Below are positions 31,364-45,009 of a stretch of 64,000 bases of DNA, in pieces. Origin of the DNA: Hexactinellida sp. DTS-2022 (taxonomy: Eukaryota > Porifera > Hexactinellida); assembly GCA_028753945.1 (NCBI GenBank), contig JAPNXP010000012.1, forward strand, positions 682,001 through 746,000, read 5' to 3'. The first letter of the stretch is position 1. Every line of letters starts with the position of its first letter. The notes beneath the pieces are model-generated. The model did not search any database. It saw only the letters and a list, made by a program, of their open reading frames with translations, and was not told the DNA's origin. The position numbers and the translations under genes were made by a program.

Positions 31364-31955
31364 ACAGCTAGCTAGTAATGCAGATATACTGTCTCTGTCT
31401 GAGACAGTGCTAACAAATATAGTGTTATGGTAGGGTTATATAATTACTTTGGCTATTTTAAACACTCAGAAAAGGCAAAAATTATGTATACTACAGTGGT
31501 AATACAAATTGGGCTTATTTATTTATCGGCCAACATCTTTCAATATAAAACCTGGCTTCACAATGGTGAAATTTGATGTCAAAAAAAAAGATCTGAAAAT
31601 TAAATCAGAAAGGTGTGGCCAAAAAAATTAAAGAAATCACATGCAAATTTGGGTATAGTATCAATAATCCACAAGATATTTAACTTGAAAGTCAGGTGTT
31701 TTAGCTTAGATTGACTTTCCAAGAAATAATTTATGGTAAACTGTACAGTGTTTCATAGGTAGATTTCCTTGGAGACATCATTACTAAGTTATTAGAAATA
31801 ATAATATGTTAATTAGTGTCAAGCTTCATATAAGCAATACGAACTTATATAATTAACCCAGTCTTCCAAATTCAATTAGCAAACTTAGAATCTAACATAA
31901 TTTAATAATACTTAAAGAATTCAACAGACAATTAATACGAGTGACTAACACACAA
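31364..31955. other. Intergenic, no gene seen
   Basis: 592 bp between the KNTC1-like start and the LSM7 stop. AT-rich. No inverted-repeat element identified. Confidence 0.35.
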
Positions 31956-32255
31956 TCACTGTTGCGGTATAAAAGGGTTCGGAATGGCTTCAATTGAGTC
32001 TGCCGGACAAATAAGTTGGATGGCAGCGCCCTTACACACACAGATTCCCAACACGCGCGTTTCTCCGGAGAGAGAGTTGAGATCGTTTGGCTCTCTCAGA
32101 TAATCCACTGTCCCATCCAGAACCAAGTTAAGTATGGTGTCGTAACCCTTCAGCACCCCGGCCACCTCGCGCCCGCCGATGAACTTAACGCGGATTCGCT
32201 TGTCTAGGAACTTGTGAAGATCCGCACTGATGACAGAGTCCTTTTTAGTCGCCAT
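31956..32255 (-). CDS. LSM7: U6 snRNA-associated Sm-like protein LSm7
   Basis: 99 residues, close to the family's usual ~103. Sm1 motif: LDKRIRVKFIGGREVAGVLKG followed by YDTILNLVLDGTVDYLR. Sm2 motif: RVLGICVCKGAAIQLICPAD. The C-terminal IEAIPNPFIPQQ is nearly identical to LSm7 and separates it from other LSm proteins. It is part of the LSm2-8 ring that binds the U6 3' end in the nucleus and the LSm1-7 ring for mRNA decapping in the cytoplasm. Intronless; the start MATKKDSVISADLHKFLDK agrees with the family. Confidence 0.97.
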   Translation of the reverse strand: MATKKDSVISADLHKFLDKRIRVKFIGGREVAGVLKGYDTILNLVLDGTVDYLREPNDLNSLSGETRVLGICVCKGAAIQLICPADSIEAIPNPFIPQQ

Positions 32256-32291
32256 TGGTTAATGCCTGTATGCTGCTAGTACATTGAAATA

Positions 32292-32445
32292 CAGTGGTGT
32301 TCGCGTAATAGCAAGTCGCATTTACACGAAATTTGCTTGCTAATAGGCGAACTTGCTATTAGAGGAACAGAATTAACTTTAAATGCTCGCTTGGGGACTG
32401 AAACTAACTTGCTAATAGGCAAATGATATTAGGCGAACATCACTA
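32292..32445. mobile_element. MITE family A (copy 2), TA-flanked
   Basis: Starts TA|CAGTGGTGTTCGCGTAATA and ends ggcgaacatcacta, its inverted form. The interior shares aatttgcttgctaatag and tgctcgcttggggactgaaa with the other copies. It lies just upstream of LSM7, within its likely promoter region. Confidence 0.75.
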
Positions 32446-32565
32446 TATCGATCAGTACAATATCAACTTGCTGAAAGCCGTCTTTAACTGATAATTTAAT
32501 CCCCTCAGCCTCAAGGCTCGAAATACTTATGTGTTCGAAATACTTTGTTCATAATAACCAAAATA

Positions 32566-32699
32566 CAGTGGTCTTCGTCTAATATCGATTGCTCTCATAA
32601 CAAATATATATTGACAATTAGCAAATTACTTTCATCCCAGCGAGCATTTTATGTTTAATATTAGTGCAAATGTGACTTTATATTACGCTAACACACTGT
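32566..32699. mobile_element. MITE family A, diverged copy in inverted orientation
   Basis: Begins TA|CAGTGGTCTTCGTCTAATA. The internal landmarks (gattgctct, agcaaattactttcatccc, agcgagcattttatg) are the complements, in reverse order, of those in copy 2. The right end is cgctaacacactg. Only 120 bp separate it from copy 2. The remaining spacer down to 33110 shows nothing else. Confidence 0.55.
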
Positions 32700-33110
32700 G
32701 TGTACCGTTAATTAAAACGAAAATATTAAAGTTAACAGCATTGCTTAAATTTATTACATATTTTAGGTCTGAAATTGTTATAAAATTAGATTTTAAGATA
32801 AATTAAAGAAAGCTTAAAGCTGTGTTTGAGATGCTGTCCTGGCAATAATTATACATATATTGGATTCGTAGGTAAATAGATTTTGATTTTGATTATCCAC
32901 AGGCAAAGTTAAATCAGATATTTTGGAGAATTGGGGATCAACAGTACACAAATATAATAAATAAACACATTCAATAGTAATTATCCACAAACTTAGTTGT
33001 ATCATGGATTGTTGGTATTCTTTGTTTCAGCTAACCAAGGATAGATAAATTGATGAAATGCCAAACAACATAATTATAGAAATGAAGGGTGAGAATTGAT
33101 TCCAGTTGCA

Positions 33111-34409
33111 TTAATGAGAGTTTTGACTGAATAACGTTTCTTGTTTTGAGTTTTCTAAATTGGCTTCATTTGTCTGTGAAGGGAGTTGGCTGAGTGCCTC
33201 CAGGTGTTGGTAGCAGAGAACTTCCACGTCCTCTCTCAATTTGCGAAATCTCTCTTGTAACAAATCCATTTTGTTATCCCACTCAGTCTTATCTTTGTCA
33301 ATAAACTGCATAATTTCGCGAGCATTGTTCGCTTCTTTAATGAATTTCTGATTTGATTCAAAGAAAGTATTAAGCTCAACGCTAATATCGTAGCAATGCG
33401 GAATCTCAGGTATTTTAGACTGAGCCATTGTATCCTGTTGCTCGTATAGGGAAGGCCGCCGCGATGAAATTGATTCCTTAGTCTTTGGACGTTCTTGTTT
33501 GTCTGGAAATTCTAAACTCAAGTCAGGCATTTCAACTTTAGTAATTGGTTTATCTTTCGTTATAACCGTAGGAATTTCTTTTGTTACAAGCGTAGGAATT
33601 TCTTTTTTTGCGATAAGTTTGGATCCATTTTTAAAATCGTTTTCAGTTAGAGACCTGTGCCTCACTAACGGAAGAGACTTCTTTTGAATAGGAGCCAATT
33701 GTATAGCGAGGGTGTTCCGTGAGTTCGTGCTAGCAACAGATCTAGGGCGGTTCAAAACTGGTCTCTTAGTTCTCGCATCAAGTATAATTGAGGTTTCTGT
33801 CGTTTTCTTCTCAATAATTGGAGATTGTGAGAAAGTGGTGGAAGAAGGGCGAATTAATGCGGGGTTCATTATTTTCGGCGATATTTTTGGAGGTGGAATA
33901 AATTTTGGTGATTTTTTGGTTTGTTTAAGATCGTCGCTACTAACTGTACCTAATATTTGAAACAAGTTAGTATCATTTAGATTCTGATCATCATTAGCTG
34001 ATGGATCCTTAACCCAAGGGGAAACAGTAGAACCTAAGTAGGAGTGGACATCGCTCTGAGCTTTCTTAAACTTTCCTTTAGTTGCACTAATACTCGGAGA
34101 TGAAGTCAGTATCTTAGGTTTAGTGACAGAAGATTTAGGATCGTTGTATACTTTTTCAGCAGGTACGAATATTCCGTGTTCTGGGGCACATTGGAAATAC
34201 CGAATTCCTTTGAAAGACCCGTTATGTTTCCCCTGGGGTGTGTCCAACTCGATTCCACAAAACTGACCACTTGCAAACTCGACTGTCCCAAAAAATCTTA
34301 AAATGCCGCGACGAACCTTCGAAGGACCTTTTTCTGAGACGACAAGCACTGATTTTCCGACAGAGCGAAGAGATACAACTTCCAAGCTATTTACATCATA
34401 CTGGTCCAT
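33111..34409 (-). CDS. CAP-Gly domain microtubule-binding protein
   Basis: 432 residues, one exon. A single CAP-Gly domain occupies about residues 35-86: GILRFFGTVEFASGQFCGIE, GKHNGSFKGIRYFQC and HGIFVPAEKV. The signature GKNDG is GKHNG here, which keeps the glycines used to grip the C-terminal EEY/F tail of tubulin or EB proteins. A basic, Ser/Pro-rich linker follows, with several short basic patches and a repeated KEIPTLVTKEIPTVITK sequence. The last ~90 residues (NTFFESNQKFIKEANNAREI onward) look like a coiled coil. This is CLIP-like in order but much shorter and lacks a second CAP-Gly and zinc knuckles, so no orthologue name is given. Confidence 0.85.
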   Translation of the reverse strand: MDQYDVNSLEVVSLRSVGKSVLVVSEKGPSKVRRGILRFFGTVEFASGQFCGIELDTPQGKHNGSFKGIRYFQCAPEHGIFVPAEKVYNDPKSSVTKPKILTSSPSISATKGKFKKAQSDVHSYLGSTVSPWVKDPSANDDQNLNDTNLFQILGTVSSDDLKQTKKSPKFIPPPKISPKIMNPALIRPSSTTFSQSPIIEKKTTETSIILDARTKRPVLNRPRSVASTNSRNTLAIQLAPIQKKSLPLVRHRSLTENDFKNGSKLIAKKEIPTLVTKEIPTVITKDKPITKVEMPDLSLEFPDKQERPKTKESISSRRPSLYEQQDTMAQSKIPEIPHCYDISVELNTFFESNQKFIKEANNAREIMQFIDKDKTEWDNKMDLLQERFRKLREDVEVLCYQHLEALSQLPSQTNEANLENSKQETLFSQNSH

Positions 34410-34463
34410 TCGTATTTACACGATCTAAATTAGTAGCGATAATGGGCTTAGATAGCAAGAGTA

Positions 34464-35119
34464 CAGCGGCATAGCCATAAAAGTTTCAACAGATTGTTCA
34501 TTTTTTTGATAAAAGCACCAAAATTTGTATAAACATGTACTCTGATGTACATAGTGCGAACATTTTTGGATATTGAGGCAATTGAAAGAGTAGCTATATC
34601 GCCATGACAGCTCGCCAAAGTTACAACGTCCGATAGTGTTCGCCGGACTTGTCCCCATAAAAACTGGTGCAAATTAAGTTATATCGTATTTTTATAGTTG
34701 AATTCGGTTCGAAATAAAATTTCCGTTAATTTGATATATCACATGACCATATTTGGAAGAATTTTTATACTCAGGTAACTGAGTGGATTCGAAAGAGGGG
34801 TCACTTGATTGGGTAAGGACACAAGGAGAATGGAATTTTCTTCCAAATATGGTCATGTGATATATCAAATTATCGGAAATTTTACTTCGAAAATGAATTC
34901 AACAATAAAAAGACGATATAACTTAATTTGCACCAGTTTTTATGGGGACAAGTCCGGCGAACACTATGGACGTTTTAACTTTGACGAGCTGTCATGGACG
35001 ATATAGGCACTTTTTCAATTGCATCAATATCCAAAATGTTCGCACTACATCAAAGTACTTGTGTACAAATTCTGGTGCTTTTTTTGAAAATAATTAACAA
35101 TTGGATGGTTATGCCGCTG
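34464..35119. mobile_element. Long inverted-repeat (hairpin) element, 656 bp
   Basis: Two arms of about 290 bp are nearly perfect complements: the ends are CAGCGGCATAGCCAT and its inverted form, and long blocks such as gttcgccggacttgtcccca and ggtgcaaattaagttatatc recur. The central loop carries ggtaactgagtggattcgaa and gaggggtcacttgattgggt. The same loop text occurs in the otherwise different element at 59110-60039. Both halves are oppositely oriented copies of one sequence, so a transcript would form a long double strand. No clear target duplication. Confidence 0.75.
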
Positions 35120-35869
35120 GACTACAAGTATATTTACGAGTATAAACGTATAAACCGGAGCACCTATGGAAGAATCTAAAATTATAGTTGTGCAATAGTT
35201 TTGTTTGAAAAGGAAACACAATATATACATATGGCATTGTGGTGCCCGATTTAAAAATAAATAAAAAATAAAAAACCGGCACAGGTAGAATTTTAGAATT
35301 TTTTCGCTCAGGACTAGCAAATTGTATAAGAGGATGATATTTGAAAGTACACCAATTCTCTATCTTTCTACTGAAAGATTTTCTTAATCCTAATCCTGTA
35401 TGGCTTAAGCGACACTGAGAAAACGACAAACAAACAAACAAACAAACAGTAAACTAATTAATCAAGGCCTCGAATTCAATATAATGCCACTTTACTATAG
35501 TAATCGTAGTTAAATTTTATGATAGTATTCATAGTTAGAATATTTTATAACAAAAATTTGTCATGCGCTACACTCGATTTTTTTAGTTTTGCTTCTAATC
35601 TAATCAAATACTGTGATCAAATTAGAAATTAGAATTTATGACTTCATAAAATCATAAGAATTTAACATTTCCCAAATATTAATACTAACAGATTCTAATA
35701 AATATTATGTATATTCAATCTGAATTACGTAGAATTATTAAATTTCTAATCAATGCTAATCGCTAAAATTAAAATACCAATAAATCCAAAATTATGTACG
35801 CAAGCCAATGACCATTACTTCTAACTAAAATAATTCAACTGAGAATCAGTACACACATCAAACAACAAG
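35120..35869. other. Spacer and 3' flank of the GST-ARF chimera
   Basis: AT-rich. It contains a caaacaaacaaacaaac run near 35425-35446. From about 35690 to 35869 it is recognisably homologous to 37915-38207, the 3' flank of the ARF gene at 38208; both contain aataattcaactgagaatc. This shared flank shows that the ARF part of the chimera came with its own downstream DNA. Confidence 0.6.
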
Positions 35870-36958
<1,089 letters not shown>

Positions 36959-37069
36959 CTAGTCTCAAACTAATTTCTGAAACTATTATCCGTTAACTTG
37001 GCGGCAGCTTTGGCCTGCCAGTGATTAGTCGTAATATTATTAAGTTTATAGGCATTATTTAAATTGATG

Positions 37070-37268
37070 CAATCAGGTTATTTTATTATGAACATTCAAA
37101 GGACCAAAAATTGTTTTCATAATAGAGAGACTTCATAATAAGCGAACTCAATTTAATACAAACCTTATGCAAGTTGTTAAATTGGGACCATAGGGCTTGT
37201 TCATAATAAAAAATTTTTGATAATAATTAATCAGACGAAAAATTGTTCACAATAAGCAGACCTGACTG
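37070..37268. mobile_element. TA-flanked MITE, family CAGTCAGGTTATT, copy 1
   Basis: Left end aatcaggttattttattatg and right end cctgactg|TA (TA at 37269-37270). The interior contains cataatagagagacttcata, aagcgaactca and attgggaccatagggcttgt. Related copies: 62972-63102 (right end lost) and about 63750-63925. It lies in the 1.26-kb spacer between the chimera start and ARF gene 1, which otherwise shows no gene. Confidence 0.6.
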
Positions 37269-38207
37269 TATATAATATATCTCGCTCAAATTAATTTTAT
37301 AGTTGTTGAATTGGTAACTATAAAGCCCACCATACACGATGCAACCTTGAATGCAACTTTGTTGAATCGTGTATGTTTAATTTTCCTTCCAACAAAGTTG
37401 TATATAACATTGTTGCACTTCATCAATTGATGAAATAAATTACTTCATTTGACACATCCAGTATGTATAAATTTCGTAAGGAGGATCGTCTGTCCAGTGA
37501 TAATTATATAAGGTATAGGCAATTCTTGGTATACTTAGTTAGAACTGGCTATTTATATACACACTGACAGTAACACACTCAAACCTCCCTTATCAGGGCA
37601 CTGTCGTCCGGAGGCTGCCCATAACCTGGGATATGCCCGGATCTCAGAAATACTATGGCATGTCACATGTGTAATCCCAAAGTGTCTAATCCATATTTTC
37701 TAGACTCATTCAAATATTAAAAAACGGTCGTTAACTGGTCGTGGATAATTTAATGTAGTATTTCTAGGAAAATAATATACAGCAATACGATTAGTGCTTT
37801 TAAAACCCTGCTCAACCTTATAATATACATTTCTGATCGTATCATAGGTGGTTTTTTTAGTTTACTAGTATAGTATACTGTTACGTAATTAATTTTTTCA
37901 CAAGAATTAGTCACTTCTCTAATATTAATACTAACAGATTTTAATAGATATTTATGTATAATATATTTAACTGAATTACGTATAATAATTATATTTCTAA
38001 TCAATGCAAATCGCATAAATTAAAATACCAATAAATCCCAAATTAATTAAAGATGCGGATTATGTACGTAAGTTCTTTAATAATTTTATTAATACCAATG
38101 ACCATTACTTGTAACTGTAAAATAATTCAACTGAGAATCAGTACACACAACAAACAACAGAGGAATCATCAACAATGAATAATGTAGGTTAATTATATTT
38201 CCTAAGT

Positions 38208-39574
<1,367 letters not shown>

Positions 39575-39834
39575 CAGGGCCGTAGGAGCAGGTGCGGCAG
39601 GTGCGGACCAATAATTTTGGTGACCAGACAAATATTCGGGACAATTTTAACTCACCGACAACTATAGGTGCGACATAATGGTATTGGTAAACACAACTGA
39701 TACAGGTGTGGCATAGGTGCTGCTGGTACCTCCAAACTGTTCGGTACCATTATAATATATCGTATTTGTAACCATTAGATTATTTAGTGACGTCACTATG
39801 CCGCACCAATAAATGTTGGCGTGCTACGGGCCTG
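39575..39834. mobile_element. MITE with CAGGGCCGTAG ends
   Basis: 260 bp. Left end CAGGGCCGTAGGAGCA; the complement of the right end reads CAGGCCCGTAGCACG. Internal ggtgcgg words recur in inverted form (tgccgcacc). These ends are of the hAT type, but only a 5-bp flanking repeat (ctata) is seen rather than the expected 8, so the flank is probably worn. It directly abuts the 21-bp tandem repeat. Confidence 0.6.
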
Positions 39835-39867
39835 CTATATCAGGCCCCTTTAAAACTTTTCAATAGG

Positions 39868-40098
39868 TTGACCGAGTCGGATGATTGGTTGACCGAATCG
39901 GATGATTGGTTGACCGAATCGGATGATTGGTTGACCGAGTCGGATGATTGGTTGACCGAGTCGGATGATTGGTTGACCGAATCGGATGATTGGTTGACCG
40001 AATCGGATGATTGGTTGACCGAGTCGGATGATTGGTTGACCGAGTCGGATGATTGGTTGACCGAATCGGATGATTGGTTGACCCAATCGGATAATTGA
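39868..40098. repeat. 21-bp tandem repeat, 11 units, with a four-unit higher-order pattern
   Basis: Eleven consecutive 21-bp units of ttgaccgartcggatgattg plus a final g, only the last clearly degenerate. Position 9 of the unit alternates g and a in the order g a a g g a a g g a a, so the array repeats every four units (84 bp). Because 21 is a multiple of three, all frames stay open on both strands, giving false open frames such as LTESDDW repeats. It lies in a spacer between ARF gene 1 and MRPL36, and I do not regard it as coding. Confidence 0.97.
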
Positions 40099-40364
40099 CT
40101 GAGAAATACAGTAGTATCATTTAACCATTTCAACATTAACAAATACCTATTTTCCATTGTATTTGTGTCTTGAAATTAATTTAATGCTTAGTCATCCAAA
40201 CGAACGAATATTCGAATATTCGTTCATTTAGAAAAAGGTCCGTTCGTTACATTTCGAATATTCGTTTCAGCCCTACAAATATTTGTAGTTTATTTTAATT
40301 TTTACATTAAATTTAATGATTTTTGTTGACTGTAACGAATGTATAATACATTAATATAAATGGA
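40099..40364. other. Spacer with GAATATTCG palindromes
   Basis: Contains several closely spaced copies of the palindrome cgaatattcg and cgttcgtt words (40199-40265), probably the tip of a small inverted-repeat element. No gene. Confidence 0.35.
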
Positions 40365-40589
40365 TTATCCCTGTCTCTGTTTGTGAGTTTTCTTTTTCGT
40401 GCAATAAATATAAAACCTTCCTTTCCTCTTCATCGTGTAACAACCATCACAGCGCTTCCTAATAGAAGTCTTCACTTTCATACCACGTGTCTGTTGTGTT
40501 GCCGTGGATACCAGCCCGAGGAATTGGAATGTTTGGGGTTTTATGGATAAGTAGCACAATTGCCTTGTTAAAGATAATAGAGACGACAT
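40365..40589 (-). CDS. MRPL36: Mitochondrial large-subunit ribosomal protein bL36m
   Basis: 74 residues from the Met at 40589 ([19 protein letters not shown]). The frame is open for 21 more codons upstream, but those are unlike the family. The N-terminal half is a mitochondrial presequence. The mature bL36 core is [20 protein letters not shown] followed by [18 protein letters not shown], with the cysteine pair CDGC, the later cysteine, and a final histidine of the zinc site in the expected positions. The KHKQRQG-type terminus is almost invariant in bL36. It sits in the mitoribosome large subunit. Intronless. Confidence 0.93.
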   Translation of the reverse strand: MSSLLSLTRQLCYLSIKPQTFQFLGLVSTATQQTRGMKVKTSIRKRCDGCYTMKRKGRFYIYCTKKKTHKQRQG

Positions 40590-41736
40590 TCTAGTTCTAG
40601 TATGTACTGTAAGAAAAGGATTGATTTCTATCTGAAAATTTATAGTGTACACGAGACTAGAATTGTACTAAATTTAGCTTGTAGTCAGTTTAAAATATTA
40701 AGCTAAGGAATGTTCTAAGATAACCATCCAAAAATATTAAAACTATAATGCAAGTATAATTATATAATCAAATTATTAGTTAATTAAGAGTTTGTTATAA
40801 TCGTGTAATAATTAAATCGATTGGGCTTTTAATTCAGGTGAGACTTGGTCAGGAAGCCGGAAGTCTCAATAGTTTTATCTGATGGTTATATAAATATACC
40901 GCATGAAACATAGCTTAGGTAGCTCCTATACATAAATTATATAAATGAATTGAATTAATGTGATACCCACAAGATATGGATACCACCACACTAACAAACA
41001 AGGTCAAGACGGCGGGAGTGTTAGCTCAATACGGTTGATGGAATTTATTACCAACACCAGACAAATACCGTTGTAATTCCTTATTATTACACAGATTTTA
41101 GATTTTAAAATACAGAAAAGGTGTTCAAAACGTGACTTGAGAATAAATTTAACATTTTAAACTAAGATATTGAATATGGACATGCACTAATGCGGGATTA
41201 TTATCAAATTAATAAAATAATAGCTTATATGTAGCCGTCTACTATTTATAGGCCAGGTAGACTCAAATAATTTTACCCATAGAAGGCAGGGGCTTTTTTG
41301 GTCTGGGAAATTTATAGACGGTCTACAGTTTTTAGCTTAGTATGTATGGCCAGTATGGGTTTATATAGACCACCTACATCTAGTAAATATCTGTTAATAG
41401 AGCATTGCATTAGGAATAATTAAGAATAAATAAGGATAAATATAGTAAGGAATAGAGTTATCAAATATCAATTAAAAGGTTAGGTACAACCTCCCTTGAG
41501 GAACTGTCATTTTACAAACATACGTATGTTAAATTTAAAAGTAGTAAAGTGAAATTTATATAAAATATAATTGCCTTATTCTTGGATCTTTCATACTCTG
41601 TTTATCGATCTGAATGTAACTATGGATAATATAATATAATATTTTGGGCATCCACTTTATGGAGCTCTATCTAATTACAGTTAGAATATATAAGAATAAG
41701 TGATATAATCCAATAAATACCAATTATCCCTAACTG
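40590..41736. other. Intergenic, no gene seen
   Basis: 1.15 kb of AT-rich DNA between MRPL36 and the coiled-coil gene. No clear inverted-repeat element and no plausible frame. Confidence 0.35.
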
Positions 41737-42429
41737 TTACCAAGCACCATCATCTGTATAAGGTCTTCTCTGTGAAGCTCCTGACCATCTACCCCTTGTA
41801 CTAACAAACCCATTATTCGGTTCCCTATATCCATTATTCAAGTCTCTGTACCTATTCCTGAACTCACGAGGTTCTACGCCAGCAGACAAAGGACGCTCTG
41901 GAACAGAATCCTCTTCCCTGGGTACGCTCCGAGCTCTGTTCCTACGGTTCCTGCGTCTCTTTGCATTAGCGCCACTGGCAGGAAGAGGTTGAGTCACAGG
42001 TGGCACAAGTGACACGGGTGTATCCTCTTGCGCCATATTAACGACAACTAAATCTGAATCGAATATACTCGACAGAAGATTAGTATTCCACCTAATCTCA
42101 ATCTGGTAATCAGGCTCTCTCGTGCTCTCTATCTGTAAAGTTAACTTAGCAATTCCTTGCTGCAAGTCGCGAATTACATTCTGTTGCACTTCAATCAAGC
42201 TATTATCTCCTAGCTCTTCTTCTGCCCTGGCTTTCATGCTGGCTAGCTTATTTAGGCCCGAAAACTTTTGTTGTTGTTTGTCTTTAAATTCTTTCTCTAG
42301 ACTCGCAATCTCGGCAAACATGTCAACCTGTTTTTTATTGAGACACTGTATAATATTATTTATATCCGACTTTATCCTATCTCTCGCTTCCTGAAATATT
42401 GTGCTACTCGGTACATCGATTGCAGCCAT
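41737..42429 (-). CDS. Coiled-coil protein with a basic Arg-rich tail, family not identified
   Basis: 230 residues. Residues about 10-105 form heptad-like helices (RIKSDINNIIQCLNKKQVDM, IASLEKEFKDKQQQKF, VIRDLQQGIAKLTLQIEST). A short ordered stretch YQIEIRWNTNLLSSIFDSD (about 107-125) resembles the end of the coiled-coil region of TRIM-type proteins. The C-terminal third is low complexity: an Arg-rich run (AKRRRNRRNRARSVPREED), then RFRNRYRDLNNGYREPNNG-like repeats ending RRPYTDDGAW. The tail could bind RNA or act as a nuclear signal. No RING, B-box or other catalytic domain is present. Intact and intronless; function unknown. Confidence 0.6.
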   Translation of the reverse strand: MAAIDVPSSTIFQEARDRIKSDINNIIQCLNKKQVDMFAEIASLEKEFKDKQQQKFSGLNKLASMKARAEEELGDNSLIEVQQNVIRDLQQGIAKLTLQIESTREPDYQIEIRWNTNLLSSIFDSDLVVVNMAQEDTPVSLVPPVTQPLPASGANAKRRRNRRNRARSVPREEDSVPERPLSAGVEPREFRNRYRDLNNGYREPNNGFVSTRGRWSGASQRRPYTDDGAW

Positions 42430-42630
42430 TACCAGCTAAACTAACAGGATTTGTGTGATTCATAACAGAATATCCGTGGTTAATGTATTCAATGAGTAGT
42501 TATGTCTTCTCATGACAGTCACATAAATCCTTCTATGGGGTGTTATTTCGTGAATGACTGTGATTTATTTTTAATAGTTACACATAATAATAAATTAAAT
42601 ATACTACTACATAGATAGAAAATGTTCTAT

Positions 42631-43203
<573 letters not shown>

Positions 43204-43554
43204 CTATCCTCACAACAATTTATAGAGTTTAGTACGAACTGTCAAATTCATGAACGTGGAATTGCTGACGTGGCTGTAATTCACTGACAGGCGTCAATCA
43301 ATACAGATTATAGAGATACCATAAGAACATAAGGGAATCTGGTTTGTGCAGAGAGTAGGGATTCAGGATTGAATGAATTCCAAAGCGCCGTTAGCCTGTG
43401 CCAAATGTCAGATAATTATTACTATACCGTATACGAACTAACATTTGAATCGAATTACAATAATATTTGAGATTTTCTCATTCAAAATAATGTGAATTGA
43501 TTGGGTGTCGTGTTTAATCTTATACCAATCAATGCTCATAAATTTAGCATAAGT

Positions 43555-43706
43555 TACTAATAGCACTTTGCAAGTAGCATTTTTGCGCGAAATTTGCTTG
43601 CTAATAGAGGAACAAAATTATCAATAAATGCTCGCTTGGGGACTGAAAATAACTTGCTAATAAAGCAATATTTGCTATAGATCAATTGCTATTGCGAACA
43701 TCAGGT
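43555..43706. mobile_element. MITE family A (copy 3), worn ends
   Basis: Contains the family blocks gcgaaatttgcttgctaatag, atgctcgcttggggactgaa and gcgaacatcagg in the same order as copies 1 and 2. The left end is changed (aatagcactttgcaagtag), so no TA-CAGTGG start is visible. It lies between ARF gene 2 and the GST at 43801. Confidence 0.6.
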
Positions 43707-43800
43707 TCATTATTTGGAGATGAGAAAAAACTAGTCTAAAACGGAACTATCGGTCTGAAATAAATACTATGAAAAGTGAATTGATCTGAACATGATTTTG

Positions 43801-44409
43801 TCACTTGTGTGTTTTGAGACGCCATTCCCTGATCCTATCCATTGAATCAATGTTAGCAGTGAGCACATTGAATTTAGGAACCCCTTCGAGCAACGAGCCG
43901 AACCCATGCTTCGTAATCTGATAAGCACAAACACTAGCCATGAAGTCAGCCCAGGAGAGCCTGTCTCCCGACAGAAAGTGTTTCTCACTCCTGATTTGAG
44001 TCTCAACTGCTGCCAACCTACCCGGCGTCTCCGCTACAAACTTAACCTTTCTCTCTTCCCTCTGCTCCTCCGACCCGAACACAATCATATACACGTCCGG
44101 TATTATAGGAGCCATTGCGTCGGCGTAAGAAGCGAGCTGTGCGTTTTCAAACGGACCGTTCCCTCCCAACCCATTCTTCTCAGCGACATAACGAGCAATG
44201 GCTAGACTACTCCCAATTTCGACATCTCCTTCATGGTAAAATGGCGCAGTGCCCAGAGGGCTCATGGGTTTGTATTTATTTGGCCAAATCTCACCCTCGA
44301 ATCTAATGTCCTCAAACTCTATTCCTACGTGCGTTAGCAGCACTCTAGTTATCTCAGCCAACCCGGGGCCGTCGAAGTAATACACTTTGGGTTTAATAAG
44401 GTCTGTCAT
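43801..44409 (-). CDS. Sigma-like glutathione S-transferase (GST gene 1, most diverged)
   Basis: 202 residues, intronless. Thioredoxin-fold N-domain: KPKVYYFDGPGLAEITRVLL with the catalytic-type tyrosine, and the glutathione-site region VEIGSSLAIARYVAEKNGL. All-helical C-domain with the folding motif LSWADFMASV. It ends REWRLKTHK. Sigma GSTs conjugate glutathione to lipid peroxides and prostaglandin-like substrates in the cytosol. The usual Gln-Ser of the glutathione site reads Ser-Ser. It differs clearly from the four closely related copies downstream and may be the oldest member of the cluster. Confidence 0.92.
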   Translation of the reverse strand: MTDLIKPKVYYFDGPGLAEITRVLLTHVGIEFEDIRFEGEIWPNKYKPMSPLGTAPFYHEGDVEIGSSLAIARYVAEKNGLGGNGPFENAQLASYADAMAPIIPDVYMIVFGSEEQREERKVKFVAETPGRLAAVETQIRSEKHFLSGDRLSWADFMASVCAYQITKHGFGSLLEGVPKFNVLTANIDSMDRIREWRLKTHK

Positions 44410-44754
44410 TATCCAATCATGGGTCTAGTTATTTGTAAATAACAAATCGTATTACAAACGCCAAGCTAAAAAATATGGACACAAAAGTACACGATATAGT
44501 TTAAGTCAAGTTAGACATCGACTTGCCTCAAGCTGAGCATTTTATACAGAGGAAGTCATTCCTTGTGGGGCTTGAGTTATATTGTGTGGCGATTAGATGA
44601 TCGATTTTTAAATTTTCGGATTTCAATAATTATAACGCATCTTAATTATTATATTGATACTCAAAGTAAACAAAAATAAGTCGGAATTGAGTGGGTTAAA
44701 GGGAAAGTAACATCTACCAAATATTCGTTACAACCCAACACCTTTCAAAAAACG

Positions 44755-44870
44755 GTTCAACATGTAACGAAAAATCTAAAATTACAGCTGTGCAGACATT
44801 TTTTTAATGCAAACACTGAAAATGCTGTCGACACAGCTGTAATTTTAGCTATTCAGTAACATTATGTTTA
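44755..44870. repeat. Worn hairpin element related to the one at 51353
   Basis: aaaatctaaaattacagctgt and its inverted partner acagctgtaattttag flank a short loop. The same arms, better preserved, form the hairpin at 51353-51669, and a half-copy abuts the GST fragment at 45111. Confidence 0.6.
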
Positions 44871-45009
44871 ATCCGTAAATACATTATAATACTATATACG
44901 TGAGGAAAGTTCACGTATTATTTAAATAACATTGGACTAAAGGACTAAACTCTGTTTGCTGCGAAAATAAATTACATAAAATATATTAAGAAAGTACAGA
45001 GAGAATAAA

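Noticed and set aside
39787-40157. Open frames of about 80-105 codons on both strands over the 21-bp array
   Set aside because: They exist only because the repeat length is a multiple of three; all frames are open on both strands and no start or flank supports a gene.
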